The position numbers were made by a program, and so were the translations under genes. This document shows positions 57,026-64,000 of a stretch of DNA of 64,000 nt, in pieces. Each line of letters begins with the position of its first letter. The first letter of the stretch is position 1. Location of the stretch: contig CAWHLK010000058.1 in the NCBI GenBank assembly GCA_963829965.1, positions 62,001-126,000 on the forward strand. Direction: 5' to 3'. Below the pieces are notes generated by a model. That model saw only the letters and a program-made list of their open reading frames with translations, had not been told where the DNA came from and searched no databases. Source of the DNA: DASXZH01 sp963829965. GTDB lineage: Bacteria > Armatimonadota > Fimbriimonadia > Fimbriimonadales > Fimbriimonadaceae.

Positions 57026-57373
57026 CTAGTTATTGGGTCCGGGCTGAACCCACCTGGGTCCAAATTTGAACTGTTGTTTAGAGATTTCTTCCTGCGGGCG
57101 AATGACCGTGTAAGTGTTCGAGTAAAACGACCGATTTGGCTTTTTGCGGTGCTGTATCACCAACAAGTTAGCAGCCTCCAACTCTTTCAGCGCCCGCTTT
57201 ACCGACGACTCCGACGCTCCACAATTCTGAGCAATGGTCTTTATCGCCGGAAACACCAGGCCACCAGGGCGCTCGTAGATGCAGAGGTCCATGTACACCA
57301 CAGCAGCCCTGGGGCTAACCATACTGAGAACCCGCCGCTGAATATAGCCGTACGGTCCCGGCATCTTCTTCAT
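57026..57373 (-). CDS. Winged-helix replication/regulation protein
   Basis: 115 residues. The core PRAAVVYMDLCIYERPGGLV, FPAIKTIAQNCGASESSVKR, ALKELEAANLLVIQHRK is a winged helix of the HTH_36/RepA-N-type, common in replication initiators and accessory regulators of mobile elements. The aromatic C-terminus (SFYSNTYTVIRPQEEISKQQ) forms the wing. It lies upstream of the primase-like gene on the same strand, so it likely serves the same replication module. Confidence 0.7.
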   Translation of the reverse strand: MKKMPGPYGYIQRRVLSMVSPRAAVVYMDLCIYERPGGLVFPAIKTIAQNCGASESSVKRALKELEAANLLVIQHRKKPNRSFYSNTYTVIRPQEEISKQQFKFGPRWVQPGPNN

Positions 57374-57408
57374 GGCTTTACTCAGCGTTCAAAGTGAGTT
57401 TGTCAGAG

Positions 57409-57621
57409 CTACCTTGCTTCGTTCGGTTCAGCGAGTCTTGTGGCTTGAGCTGCGACCCATTTATCCAGCGCCTCAGCCGGTACGCGCCTAGAACGCAAGC
57501 CGGCAAGCCACACCGATGGGATCTCGCCAGAGGCAACCAACTTGTAGGTCATCGATTTGCCCATACCGATCACTTGCGCAACCTCGCTTACACGATAAAA
57601 ACGTTTTGTTATTTGCTCCAT
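57409..57621 (-). CDS. Excisionase-like helix-turn-helix protein
   Basis: 70 residues of the AlpA/HTH_17 type: RFYRVSEVAQVIGMGKSMTY then KLVASGEIPSVWLAGLRSRR then VPAEALDKWVAAQ. Small MerR-like proteins of this kind bend DNA for excision or control element genes. It is transcribed divergently from the gene at 57678 and is 36 bp upstream of the winged-helix gene, so it leads a minus-strand unit of xis, winged helix and primase. Confidence 0.8.
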   Translation of the reverse strand: MEQITKRFYRVSEVAQVIGMGKSMTYKLVASGEIPSVWLAGLRSRRVPAEALDKWVAAQATRLAEPNEAR

Positions 57622-57639
57622 ACTGTGCTATTATAAATC

Positions 57640-57669
57640 GTAAATAGCCATAGCGTTCCATCTATTTAC
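57640..57669. promoter_or_regulatory. Inverted repeat in divergent xis / zinc-finger promoter
   Basis: GTAAATAG (57640-57647) and CTATTTAC (57662-57669), perfect 8-bp arms 14 bp apart, in the 56-bp gap between divergent starts. The flanks extend the similarity (ATC/ATT). It is a probable operator for one regulator controlling both directions, perhaps the excisionase-like protein. Confidence 0.5.
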
Positions 57670-57677
57670 AATAGCGT

Positions 57678-58619
57678 ATGAATAGCGAACACCGAAGTAA
57701 GTTGCGAAGAGCCGACGCTTTTTTTTCCCTATGGTGGGTTCCCCAGGTTGAACTTGAATGGATCGCATCAAGCCCCAGCATAGAAGCAGCAGACGAACTC
57801 GTAAAGTTCAGCACGAACATTAAAGGGCAAGAGCAATGGACATTCCCAGACAGGCACCTTGTAGCAGAATCCGACAATGGTTGGATCGTTATGAAGGATC
57901 CATACATTGACCCAAATGATGACGACGAATATTATAGATATGACCCGCTGGAAAAAGCCGGCCTTCATCGCACTTTTGCAAATCTCGCAACTGACGCCAA
58001 ATCAATAACGGAATTCGCCAACACTTACGGCTTTTTGGGGCGAACTCTAGGCAGGCTCGATAAAGATGGGGTCCGCGCATATTGGGGCGAGTCCATGGAT
58101 GACTGGCGAACAGAAATCCGTAATCTTCGATTCCTCATTCACGTCTGGGACCTTCTGCAGCAAAGGAAGTTTGAGACGCTGGGCGGATACATCCGCGTTT
58201 GGCGGAACATGATTGCCGACTTTCACCTTCCCCCAGAGTTCACCGCCAAGACCGATTACCCCTTCGGATATTTAGAAATCCCAGTTAGCAACGTTCCAGA
58301 CGACACGCCCGAGGCAGTAATCGGGAAAAGGGTGGCGAGGGTTCTTCTTCGCGAACACATCAACTGGGAGTTAGAAAGCGGGGCGAAGGCAGCAATCGAT
58401 ATCCGCGATGGCGGATCGATCTCGCTTATTCCGAAGGACCTTCAGGGAGCCTTATATGTGCACTTCGCAAAGGAGGTAATCGGCCAAGTGGCGACCCCTC
58501 GCAAATGCGCATTCTGTGAGAAGCTCTTTTTCCCAAAGAGCGCAAGAACGATTTACTGCTCCGACAGTTGCAATTTCAAGGCATATCGCAAGCGAATCAA
58601 GGAGAAATCAAATGGCTAG
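57678..58619 (+). CDS. Unknown protein with C-terminal CGNR-like zinc finger
   Basis: 313 residues. Most of it is helical and unfamiliar (LGRLDKDGVRAYWGESMDDW, LHVWDLLQQRKFETLGGYIR-type segments, PFGYLEIPVSNVPDDTPEAV). The C-terminus is a four-cysteine finger CAFCEKLFFPKSARTIYCSD then SCNFKAYRKRIKEK, as in CGNR/ABATE-type and some transcription-linked proteins. It begins 56 bp from the xis start and overlaps the integrase start by 8 bp, so it is cotranslated with the integrase and may regulate it or form part of its complex. Confidence 0.65.
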   Translation: MNSEHRSKLRRADAFFSLWWVPQVELEWIASSPSIEAADELVKFSTNIKGQEQWTFPDRHLVAESDNGWIVMKDPYIDPNDDDEYYRYDPLEKAGLHRTFANLATDAKSITEFANTYGFLGRTLGRLDKDGVRAYWGESMDDWRTEIRNLRFLIHVWDLLQQRKFETLGGYIRVWRNMIADFHLPPEFTAKTDYPFGYLEIPVSNVPDDTPEAVIGKRVARVLLREHINWELESGAKAAIDIRDGGSISLIPKDLQGALYVHFAKEVIGQVATPRKCAFCEKLFFPKSARTIYCSDSCNFKAYRKRIKEKSNG

Positions 58620-59741
58620 AGGAAACAACGAGGGTTGCATAACGCAACGCAAAGACGGCAGATGGGAAGCTCGAATCACAGTCGGGTACCGAGGCACCAA
58701 ACAGCTTCGAAAGTGCATCTACGGCAAGACACGCCAAGACGTTGCCGACAAGATGAGCGCGGCACTGGCTCTAACCCGCAAGGGACAAGAACTGCCGAAC
58801 GAAAAGCTAACCGTCGAGGCATTTTTAACCCAATGGTTAGAAGGTGCGGCTAAGGCAAAGTTGCGGGCTCGAACGCACCAGCGCTACACCGAGCTAATGA
58901 AGCTCCACATCATCCCGGACCTTGGCAGATATCCGGTCGCGCGTTTGTCTCCCCAGCAAGTCCAGAACCAACTTGCAAAGATATCCAAACCCCTTTCTGC
59001 GCGGACCGTCGTGCAGGTTCGAGCCGTCCTGCGGAGCGCACTCAACCAAGCTCTTCGATTCGGCATCGTAACCAGAAACGCCGCGGCCCTCGCAAGCCCG
59101 CCGAAGACCGAGCGGTACGAAGCCGTCTTCCTTACTGATGAGCAAGCAATGACCTTGCTCAAACAGGTGAAGGGACATAGGCTTGAGGCGTTAATTACCC
59201 TCGCGCTAACAACCGGCCTGAGAATGGGCGAAATGCTCGGTCTGTCCTGGTCCGACATCGACCTAACAACCGCCCGCGTTACCATTCGGAGACAGCAGCA
59301 GGTGATAGGCGGCGAAACCGTGTTGCTTGACACCAAAACGCGCAAATCGGAGCGAGTTCTCGACCTACCCACCATGACAGTCGCAGCCCTAGAGAAGCAT
59401 CGCAACCGCCAACTGCGCGAAGACTGTAAGGCGGCCGGCGATAAGTGGCAATGGAGCGGACGCGTATTCTGTGACGAGCACGGGCGCCCGCCATGAACTG
59501 GAATGTCCTTCGAGAGTTTCACCAGCTACTCAAAGACGCGGAGCTGCCCAAGATGCGACTCCACGACCTGCGCCACTCGTGCGCAACGATCCTACTGGCA
59601 AACGGCACCCACCCAAGAATAGTCATGGAGATTCTAGGACACAGCACCATAGCCATGACAATGAACGTCTACAGCCATGCCCTGCCAAGCGTTATGAAGG
59701 ACGCGGCGAACACCATGGATAGGGCCTTGAAACAGGCTTGA
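58612..59741 (+). CDS. int: Tyrosine-family integrase (frameshifted)
   Basis: About 376 residues in two frames joined near 59490-59495 (one missing base). The ATG at 58612 has GGAG at 58601-58604. The N-terminal arm-binding part is GCITQRKDGRWEARITVGYR, then the SAM-like core-binding domain (LTVEAFLTQWLEGAAKAKLR). Catalytic residues: R in LTTGLRMGEMLGLSWSD, then in the second frame H-x-x-R as LHDLRHSCATILLANG, and H/Y in ILGHSTIAMTMNVYSH. It catalyses site-specific recombination between tRNA-Leu and the element. Position next to the tRNA and orientation are as usual. The frameshift would cut off the second half of the active site if real. Confidence 0.88.
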
Positions 59742-59750
59742 TCGGCCCGG

Positions 59751-59773
59751 GTAGTCGTCAAAGTAGTCGTCAA
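59751..59773 (+). promoter_or_regulatory. Tandem 11-bp motifs GTAGTCGTCAA (arm-type sites)
   Basis: Two identical copies (59751-59761 and 59763-59773) one base apart, 69-91 bp from the att core. The motif also lies at 47716 inside the other end and, inverted, at 47467. Probable integrase arm sites. Confidence 0.6.
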
Positions 59774-59775
59774 CC

Positions 59776-59794
59776 AGCCCGCTAATGGCGGGCT
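59776..59794 (+). terminator. Intrinsic terminator of integrase gene
   Basis: AGCCCGC-TAATG-GCGGGCT, 7-bp stem, followed by TTCTTATG, 35 bp after the integrase stop. It prevents read-through toward the tRNA. Confidence 0.75.
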
Positions 59795-59841
59795 TTCTTA
59801 TGCCAAGGGCAATTCTTGAGCCTCTGTTGAACCTAAAAACC

Positions 59842-59927
59842 TGGTGCCCAGGGCGGGACTTGAACCCGCACGATCTTGCGATCAACGGATTTTAAGTCCG
59901 CTGCGTCTACCATTCCGCCACCCGGGC
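59842..59927 (-). tRNA. tRNA-Leu (UAA)
   Basis: 86 nt including the encoded CCA. Acceptor 5' GCCCGGG pairs with CCTGGGC (one G-U), D loop GGCGGAATGGTAGAC, anticodon loop CTTAAAA with anticodon UAA, a long class II variable arm with GATC/GATC stem, and T loop GTTCAAG. It is the attachment site (attR) of the tRNA-Leu element. Its 3' half differs from the displaced host copy at 47556 by paired variable-arm changes, so the present gene is a chimera: 5' half host, 3' half element. Confidence 0.95.
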
Positions 59928-60043
59928 GGGCACGGGAGGATTATATCTGAGAGGCCCTCGACCGGGCTTGTAGACTCGTAATTGTACTGGTTCTGGTACA
60001 AGTTATGTGTATTTGAACCTATGTTCGGGCGTAACATGGGTTT

Positions 60044-60745
60044 ATGCGTCGGATTTTTAGCCTAACGTTGGGCGTTTTGCTGTTGACCTTGCTGAGCGGT
60101 GTTGTGCTTGGAGCCAAAACTCACCATCACCGACACCACCGACATCATCATTACGCTCATCGACACCATGGTAACCGATCCGGCGGCACGCTGCTTAACT
60201 ACCGCAGATGGCGCAGTTCCGACGATATCACGGTCACCGGCGGGCATTCCGCCCTGGTTTCGCCGGAAACGACTTATAGCCAAACCCGGCTGGGCCACTG
60301 GTGGACCGTTTCTTTTGGCGATCAATCCCAGGCTGTGACACGCCATTGGCGCTCGCGGAGGATCAGACGCAAGCATGGAAAGGTTCATGATCCAGGATTC
60401 ACGCTAAGCGTTTGGTCTCCGAGCCAGCGTGCTCTAGAAATCGCAAGCCCGAAGGACGTGGAAGAAGTTAACTCCAGCGTGGATTCGACGCTTGGACAAT
60501 TTGGAATCGCCAAGGTCGCGGTTGCGGACTTGGTCCGGTTTGTTCGGCCCTCCATGGTGATGGGCGGAGTCCGGGCGACGTTCCACGGGGTTCGCGGCAG
60601 TTTGCAGCCCGGCTGGAACTCGGCGGATGAAGCAAAGGAAGGCGAGTTCATTGCGGACACGCAGAGCATGCTGCTGCGCTCGTTCATCGACGAGCATGTT
60701 CCGTTTTCGCCGCACTTCGGCGTTTCCGGCGAAATGCACCGGTAG
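60044..60745 (+). CDS. Secreted protein with histidine-rich N-terminus
   Basis: 233 residues. Signal peptide (FSLTLGVLLLTLLSGVVLGA), then a dense histidine cluster in KTHHHRHHRHHHYAHRHHGN that should bind metal ions. The remaining domain (LLNYRRWRSSDDITVTGGHS, GHWWTVSFGDQSQAVTRHW, VVADLVRFVRPSMVMGG-like) has no known family to me. It lies outside the tRNA-Leu element, 116 bp past the tRNA, so it belongs to the core side. Confidence 0.6.
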   Translation: MRRIFSLTLGVLLLTLLSGVVLGAKTHHHRHHRHHHYAHRHHGNRSGGTLLNYRRWRSSDDITVTGGHSALVSPETTYSQTRLGHWWTVSFGDQSQAVTRHWRSRRIRRKHGKVHDPGFTLSVWSPSQRALEIASPKDVEEVNSSVDSTLGQFGIAKVAVADLVRFVRPSMVMGGVRATFHGVRGSLQPGWNSADEAKEGEFIADTQSMLLRSFIDEHVPFSPHFGVSGEMHR

Positions 60746-60962
60746 CCGGCTCCTAAATTTCGAGAACCCATCGTGCGGTGCGGCATCGCCGTCACCAGCA
60801 CAAGCAGCGGGAACATCCTCACTAGCGAAAAATATTTGCTAACACACGGTTAATTACGACCTTTAGGCGCTACAACACCGGGATTTTAGGAGTTAAGCTA
60901 TAGAAAGGGGGGATTTTAGTGGCCTGGATTTTCCCTTGAAATCCGTCTGGGGGAAAATTCGC

Positions 60963-63281
60963 GTGAAATTACACGACAGCATCAGGCTTACCAGCCTTTC
61001 TCTAATCGCCGCGCTTTCATTGTCAACCGTGGCAGAGGGGCAAGTCAATGTCCTCACCTACCACAACGACAACTTTCGAACCGGTCTCAACAGCCAGGAG
61101 ACCGCGCTTACGCCGACGACGGTGAGCGAGAACACCTTTGGGCTTCTTTACCGGCTTCCGGTAGATGGCGCGATCGTTGGTGAGCCGCTTTCGGTTGCGG
61201 GTGTGCCGGTTAAGGGCATGGGCAACGTCGATCTCATCTTCGTCGTCACTGAGAACAACTCGGTTTACGCGTTTAGCGCGGGTCAATCGGCGGCCACTTC
61301 GCCGGTTTGGCATGTAAACCTTGGGCCTTCCGTACCGAATGGCGATACAGGCTCGGGGGACATTCAGCCGATCATCGGCATTTCCGGCACGCCGGTCATT
61401 CGGCTCACCAATTCTCCAGGCAAAGGCTACATCTATCTCGTCGCTAAAACCAAAGAGACCTCGGATGGCAACACCGTGTACGTCCAGCGCCTGCATGCGC
61501 TCAACATTACCAACGGCGATGAAATGACCAACTCTCCGGTCGTCATTTCCGCCACCGTGGCGGGCACCGGCGATGGCAGCGACGGAAACGGCAACCTCCC
61601 CTTCAACTCGTTGATCCAGCACAACCGTTCGGCGCTGCTCTATTTGAACAACGGGAAAACAAACAACATTTACATCGCCTGGGCTTCGCACGGAGACAAT
61701 GGCCCCTTTCACGGCTGGGTCATGGCTTACGATGCGATCAGCCTCAAGCAGATCGCCGTTTTCAACGATACGCCGAACGCGACGGCGAGCGAGAACGACA
61801 ACACCCCGGCGGGCGGAGGCATTTGGCAGAGCGGCGGCGGCCTAAGCTGCGATGGCAACAGCATTTTCGCGGCCACCGGCAACGGCGTTTTTGATCCCTC
61901 GACCGGCGCTTGGGGTGATGCGGTGTTGAGGCTTTCTCCCGGTTTGAGTGTGCTGGACTACTTCGCTCCCTCGGACGAGTACACGCTTGACACCACCGAC
62001 GGCGACCTTGGCGCGAGCGGCGTGATGGTCATTCCCCAGGACCCGGTTTACAACCCTTCCAAGCAGATCATGGTTCAGACCACCAAGCGCGGAAACCTTT
62101 ACCTCATCGACGAGCGAAACCTAGGGCATTACAACCCGAACCAGGACGACGTGTACGAAGAGATCAACGGCGCGATGGGCGATCTCTGGGGCAACCCGGC
62201 CTACTACAATGGCACGATTTTTTACGGTCCGGCCAGTCAGCCGGTCTGTAGTTTCAAGGTTTCTGGCAGCCAAATCACTCCGGCCAGCATCCAGAGCACA
62301 GGCGGGAACAGTTACGGCTATCCTGGCCCAACCCCGGCGGTTTCCTCCAATGGCAACTCTGGCGGCATTGTTTGGGCAGTTGACTCCAGCGCCTACGAGG
62401 GTTCCAGCAACCCAGGCCCGGCACAGCTCTGGGCCTATGATGCCTCGAACCTGGGCAGCACCCTTTACAGTTCCGCCAATTCCAATGGGCGCGATGTGAT
62501 GGGAACGGCGGTCAAATTCGTGACGCCTTTGGTGGAGGGCGGACATGTTTATGTCGGCACGCAGAGCGAGTTGGACGTGTTCGGGCTTGGCAACTTCACC
62601 ACTTCTCCCTCGATTGAGACCGCGAGCGGAACGTATCGGGATGCGGTTGCGGTCAAGATCTCTGACATCGATCCCAAGGCGAAGATCTATTACACGCTGA
62701 ACGGCAGCGAGCCGACTCAGTCTTCCAAGGCCTATACCGGGCCTATCGATATCTCCAAGAACACGACTCTGCGGGTGCGCGCGTTTTCGGCCGGCGCTTC
62801 GCCGAGCGGCGTTTTGGCCGCCAACTACCAAATAGGGGCGGTTCCGGGAACCGGCAAGGGCCTGGCGGGCAAGTATTTCGCGAGTGCCGATCCGCATGGC
62901 AGCCCGGTGGCAAGCGAACTTGCCCCGACGGTTGACTACGACTGGAACGGCGCAAAGCCCTGCAACGGCATCGCCGATAAGAACTGGTCGGGGGTGTGGG
63001 AAGGTTCTATTCAGCCGACTTGCTCGACCAATTACACGTTCTCCACCAACTCCGATGGCGGCGTTCGAGTCTGGATCAACGGCGAGAAGGTGATTGACCG
63101 CTGGGATCCGCATTCCCTGTCCCTTGACAGCTCAAGGCCGGTGAGCATGGTTGCCGGGCGCAAGTATTCGATCCGCATCGAGCGGGCGCAAGGCAAGGGG
63201 CTTGGCCGGTTGCAGTTCCTCTGGTCGTCGCCTGGAATGGATCGCCAGATCGTGCCGGCAAGCCAGTTGTATTCTCAGTAG
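60963..63281 (+). CDS. Secreted PQQ-like beta-propeller protein with CHB_HEX and PA14 domains
   Basis: About 772 residues from the GTG at 60963, which has GGGGGA at 60949-60954. A TTG at 60936 is also in frame. Signal peptide (LTSLSLIAALSLSTVAEGQ). Order: a PQQ-like/quinoprotein beta-propeller (residues ~30-535; QVNVLTYHNDNFRTGLNSQE, LIFVVTENNSVYAF, KRGNLYLIDERN), a chitobiase-type beta-sandwich (YYTLNGSEPTQSSKAYTGPI), and a C-terminal PA14 domain (GLAGKYFASADPHGSPVASE, DGGVRVWINGEKVID, QFLWSSPGM). No quinone or metal site is evident. It likely binds or displays carbohydrate at the cell surface. A strong hairpin follows 13 bp after the stop. Confidence 0.82.
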   Translation: MKLHDSIRLTSLSLIAALSLSTVAEGQVNVLTYHNDNFRTGLNSQETALTPTTVSENTFGLLYRLPVDGAIVGEPLSVAGVPVKGMGNVDLIFVVTENNSVYAFSAGQSAATSPVWHVNLGPSVPNGDTGSGDIQPIIGISGTPVIRLTNSPGKGYIYLVAKTKETSDGNTVYVQRLHALNITNGDEMTNSPVVISATVAGTGDGSDGNGNLPFNSLIQHNRSALLYLNNGKTNNIYIAWASHGDNGPFHGWVMAYDAISLKQIAVFNDTPNATASENDNTPAGGGIWQSGGGLSCDGNSIFAATGNGVFDPSTGAWGDAVLRLSPGLSVLDYFAPSDEYTLDTTDGDLGASGVMVIPQDPVYNPSKQIMVQTTKRGNLYLIDERNLGHYNPNQDDVYEEINGAMGDLWGNPAYYNGTIFYGPASQPVCSFKVSGSQITPASIQSTGGNSYGYPGPTPAVSSNGNSGGIVWAVDSSAYEGSSNPGPAQLWAYDASNLGSTLYSSANSNGRDVMGTAVKFVTPLVEGGHVYVGTQSELDVFGLGNFTTSPSIETASGTYRDAVAVKISDIDPKAKIYYTLNGSEPTQSSKAYTGPIDISKNTTLRVRAFSAGASPSGVLAANYQIGAVPGTGKGLAGKYFASADPHGSPVASELAPTVDYDWNGAKPCNGIADKNWSGVWEGSIQPTCSTNYTFSTNSDGGVRVWINGEKVIDRWDPHSLSLDSSRPVSMVAGRKYSIRIERAQGKGLGRLQFLWSSPGMDRQIVPASQLYSQ

Positions 63282-63294
63282 GGCTTCTCCGGCA

Positions 63295-63349
63295 CCGGCC
63301 GAAGGCAGCGATAAGGGTCCTGGGGACCCGTTACGCCGCCTTCGGCCGG
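63295..63349 (+). terminator. Large hairpin after the propeller gene
   Basis: CCGGCCGAAGGC (63295-63306) is fully complementary to GCCTTCGGCCGG (63338-63349), with an inner GGGTCC/GGACCC stem. It is followed by AAAATAGG instead of a T run, so in the plus direction it is a weak terminator by rule. Read on the minus strand it is preceded by A/T. The 63350-63555 stretch has no gene. Confidence 0.5.
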
Positions 63350-63555
63350 AAAATAGGTGGCCGCCGCTTACCAGGGCTGCGCTTGCCGACTCCGCTTCGC
63401 TTCGTAGGCTGCGCTTACCCTTCGCTAAATTCTGCCGGCCCGTTGGGCCTCCGGACAATTAGCGTGGTTCTGTGCCCGAGGGGAAGAAGCTTTGGTAGGC
63501 AGCGAATGTGTGGCGAAGTAGTCGGACGCCGCCCGCTGGAACGCCGGCATCTGAA

Positions 63556-64000
63556 TCACTGTTCAGCTTTATGATATACCAAACCATCCAGCTCCACCGT
63601 GTACTCGTGCTTTTTCTCGTCATACGAGAGCGAATAGGCGGTTGGGTAATAGCCGGTTTCATCAAAAGCCTTCGGCTGAGGCACCGGCTGATGCAATTCA
63701 GGCTTCGTGAGCAGGTATTTCAGCGTGATCATCGGCTCCCAAAAGGCGGTCTTGCCGTTGTAGGTGCCGTAAACAAAAGTCGAGGTGAACTCGGCGCCTT
63801 TGATCTCGGGTGCGGAGGAGTCGGTCCAGTGCACACCCATTTGCGGTAGCGGAGTGACATGGTCCAACAAAATGTAGCCTTGGGGGATGAAATCGTCAGG
63901 CGGTCTTTTCATGCATCGGGCGATGTCGTCACCGGTTGCGGTGATGCTCATCAGCTGATCCATCGAAATCGTGAAAAAATGGAAGTCGAAGTGCGGCTTG
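63556..64000 (-). CDS. Hypothetical protein, N-terminus beyond window
   Basis: Open frame from a stop at 63556 to the window end (148 codons visible). An internal ATG at 63963 is unlikely to be the start, because coding continues before it as KPHFDFHFFTIS, with a histidine-rich P-H-F-D-F-H-F motif. Other segments: IPQGYILLDHVTPLPQMGVH, GAEFTSTFVYGTYNGKTAFW then EPMITL, and a C-terminal TVELDGLVYHKAEQ. The H-rich motif is known in a widespread DUF family of possible metal-binding secreted proteins (DUF5602-like). I am not sure of the assignment. Confidence 0.65.
   Translation of the reverse strand, partial: KPHFDFHFFTISMDQLMSITATGDDIARCMKRPPDDFIPQGYILLDHVTPLPQMGVHWTDSSAPEIKGAEFTSTFVYGTYNGKTAFWEPMITLKYLLTKPELHQPVPQPKAFDETGYYPTAYSLSYDEKKHEYTVELDGLVYHKAEQ

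Noticed and set aside
62121..63113. 330-codon minus-strand open frame
   Set aside because: It is antisense to the PQQ-like/PA14 gene; arginine-rich, as expected from a GC-rich shadow.

Overview
The window looks like part of a bacterial chromosome of moderately high GC content, probably from an environmental heterotroph. The families present (large SBBP-repeat/Ig-repeat secreted proteins, copper-amine-oxidase-N-like proteins, a NanE-ROK fusion, glycoside hydrolases, a PQQ-propeller/PA14 secreted protein) recall Armatimonadota (Fimbriimonas-like) or Acidobacteriota. I lean to Armatimonadota, but there is no marker gene here that settles it. SecA and the glycyl-tRNA synthetase beta subunit show that the backbone is chromosomal.

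Layout. 0-7.3 kb: a partial secreted protein, a TPR-sulfotransferase, a TetR regulator with three palindromic operators around a near-consensus promoter driving a small membrane protein, an HxlR/SRPBCC divergent pair, and a two-gene unit of an uncharacterised protein plus fumarylacetoacetase. 7.3-12.8 kb: remnants of a nucleotidyltransferase gene pair, then a compact operon (HIT protein, family 4 uracil-DNA glycosylase, NanE-ROK fusion, glyS). 12.8-21.4 kb: secA, small envelope proteins, an MFS pump and a large hybrid histidine kinase. 21.4-27.3 kb: secreted proteins, including a ~1300-residue SBBP/Ig-repeat protein. 27.7-28.9 kb: a complete IS481-type element with perfect 19-bp inverted ends and a 5-bp target duplication. 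28.9-38.3 kb: carbohydrate and envelope genes (GH29 fucosidase, serine hydrolase, fatty acid desaturase, GH99-like hydrolase, toroid-like secreted protein, DHA2 pump). 38.5-44.5 kb: secreted and envelope proteins, including a tandem paralogous pair.

44.5-59.9 kb is the accessory region. A complete tRNA-Leu(UAA) lies at 59842-59927 on the minus strand. Its 3' half (59 bp) is repeated at 47556-47614, and in degenerate form at 44478-44536. A tyrosine integrase gene sits beside the intact tRNA, and an 11-bp motif recurs just inside both ends. I read 47.56-59.90 kb as a ~12.3-kb integrative element in tRNA-Leu and 44.48-47.56 kb as an older, decayed tract. The element carries an excisionase-like protein, a replication-type winged-helix protein, a CHC2/TOPRIM primase-like gene interrupted by an amber codon, a noncoding repeat array that could be an origin, and cargo: a dNTP triphosphohydrolase, a RES-domain protein, zinc-ribbon membrane proteins and a secreted protease. 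The dNTPase plus RES pair suggests, but does not prove, a defence role.

An important caveat: at least 17 single-base frame disruptions break otherwise well-conserved genes across the window, several at short homopolymers. Uncorrected assembly indels are the simplest explanation. I therefore describe these genes as single reconstructed units and say where the frame changes. No CRISPR array and no rRNA gene were seen.
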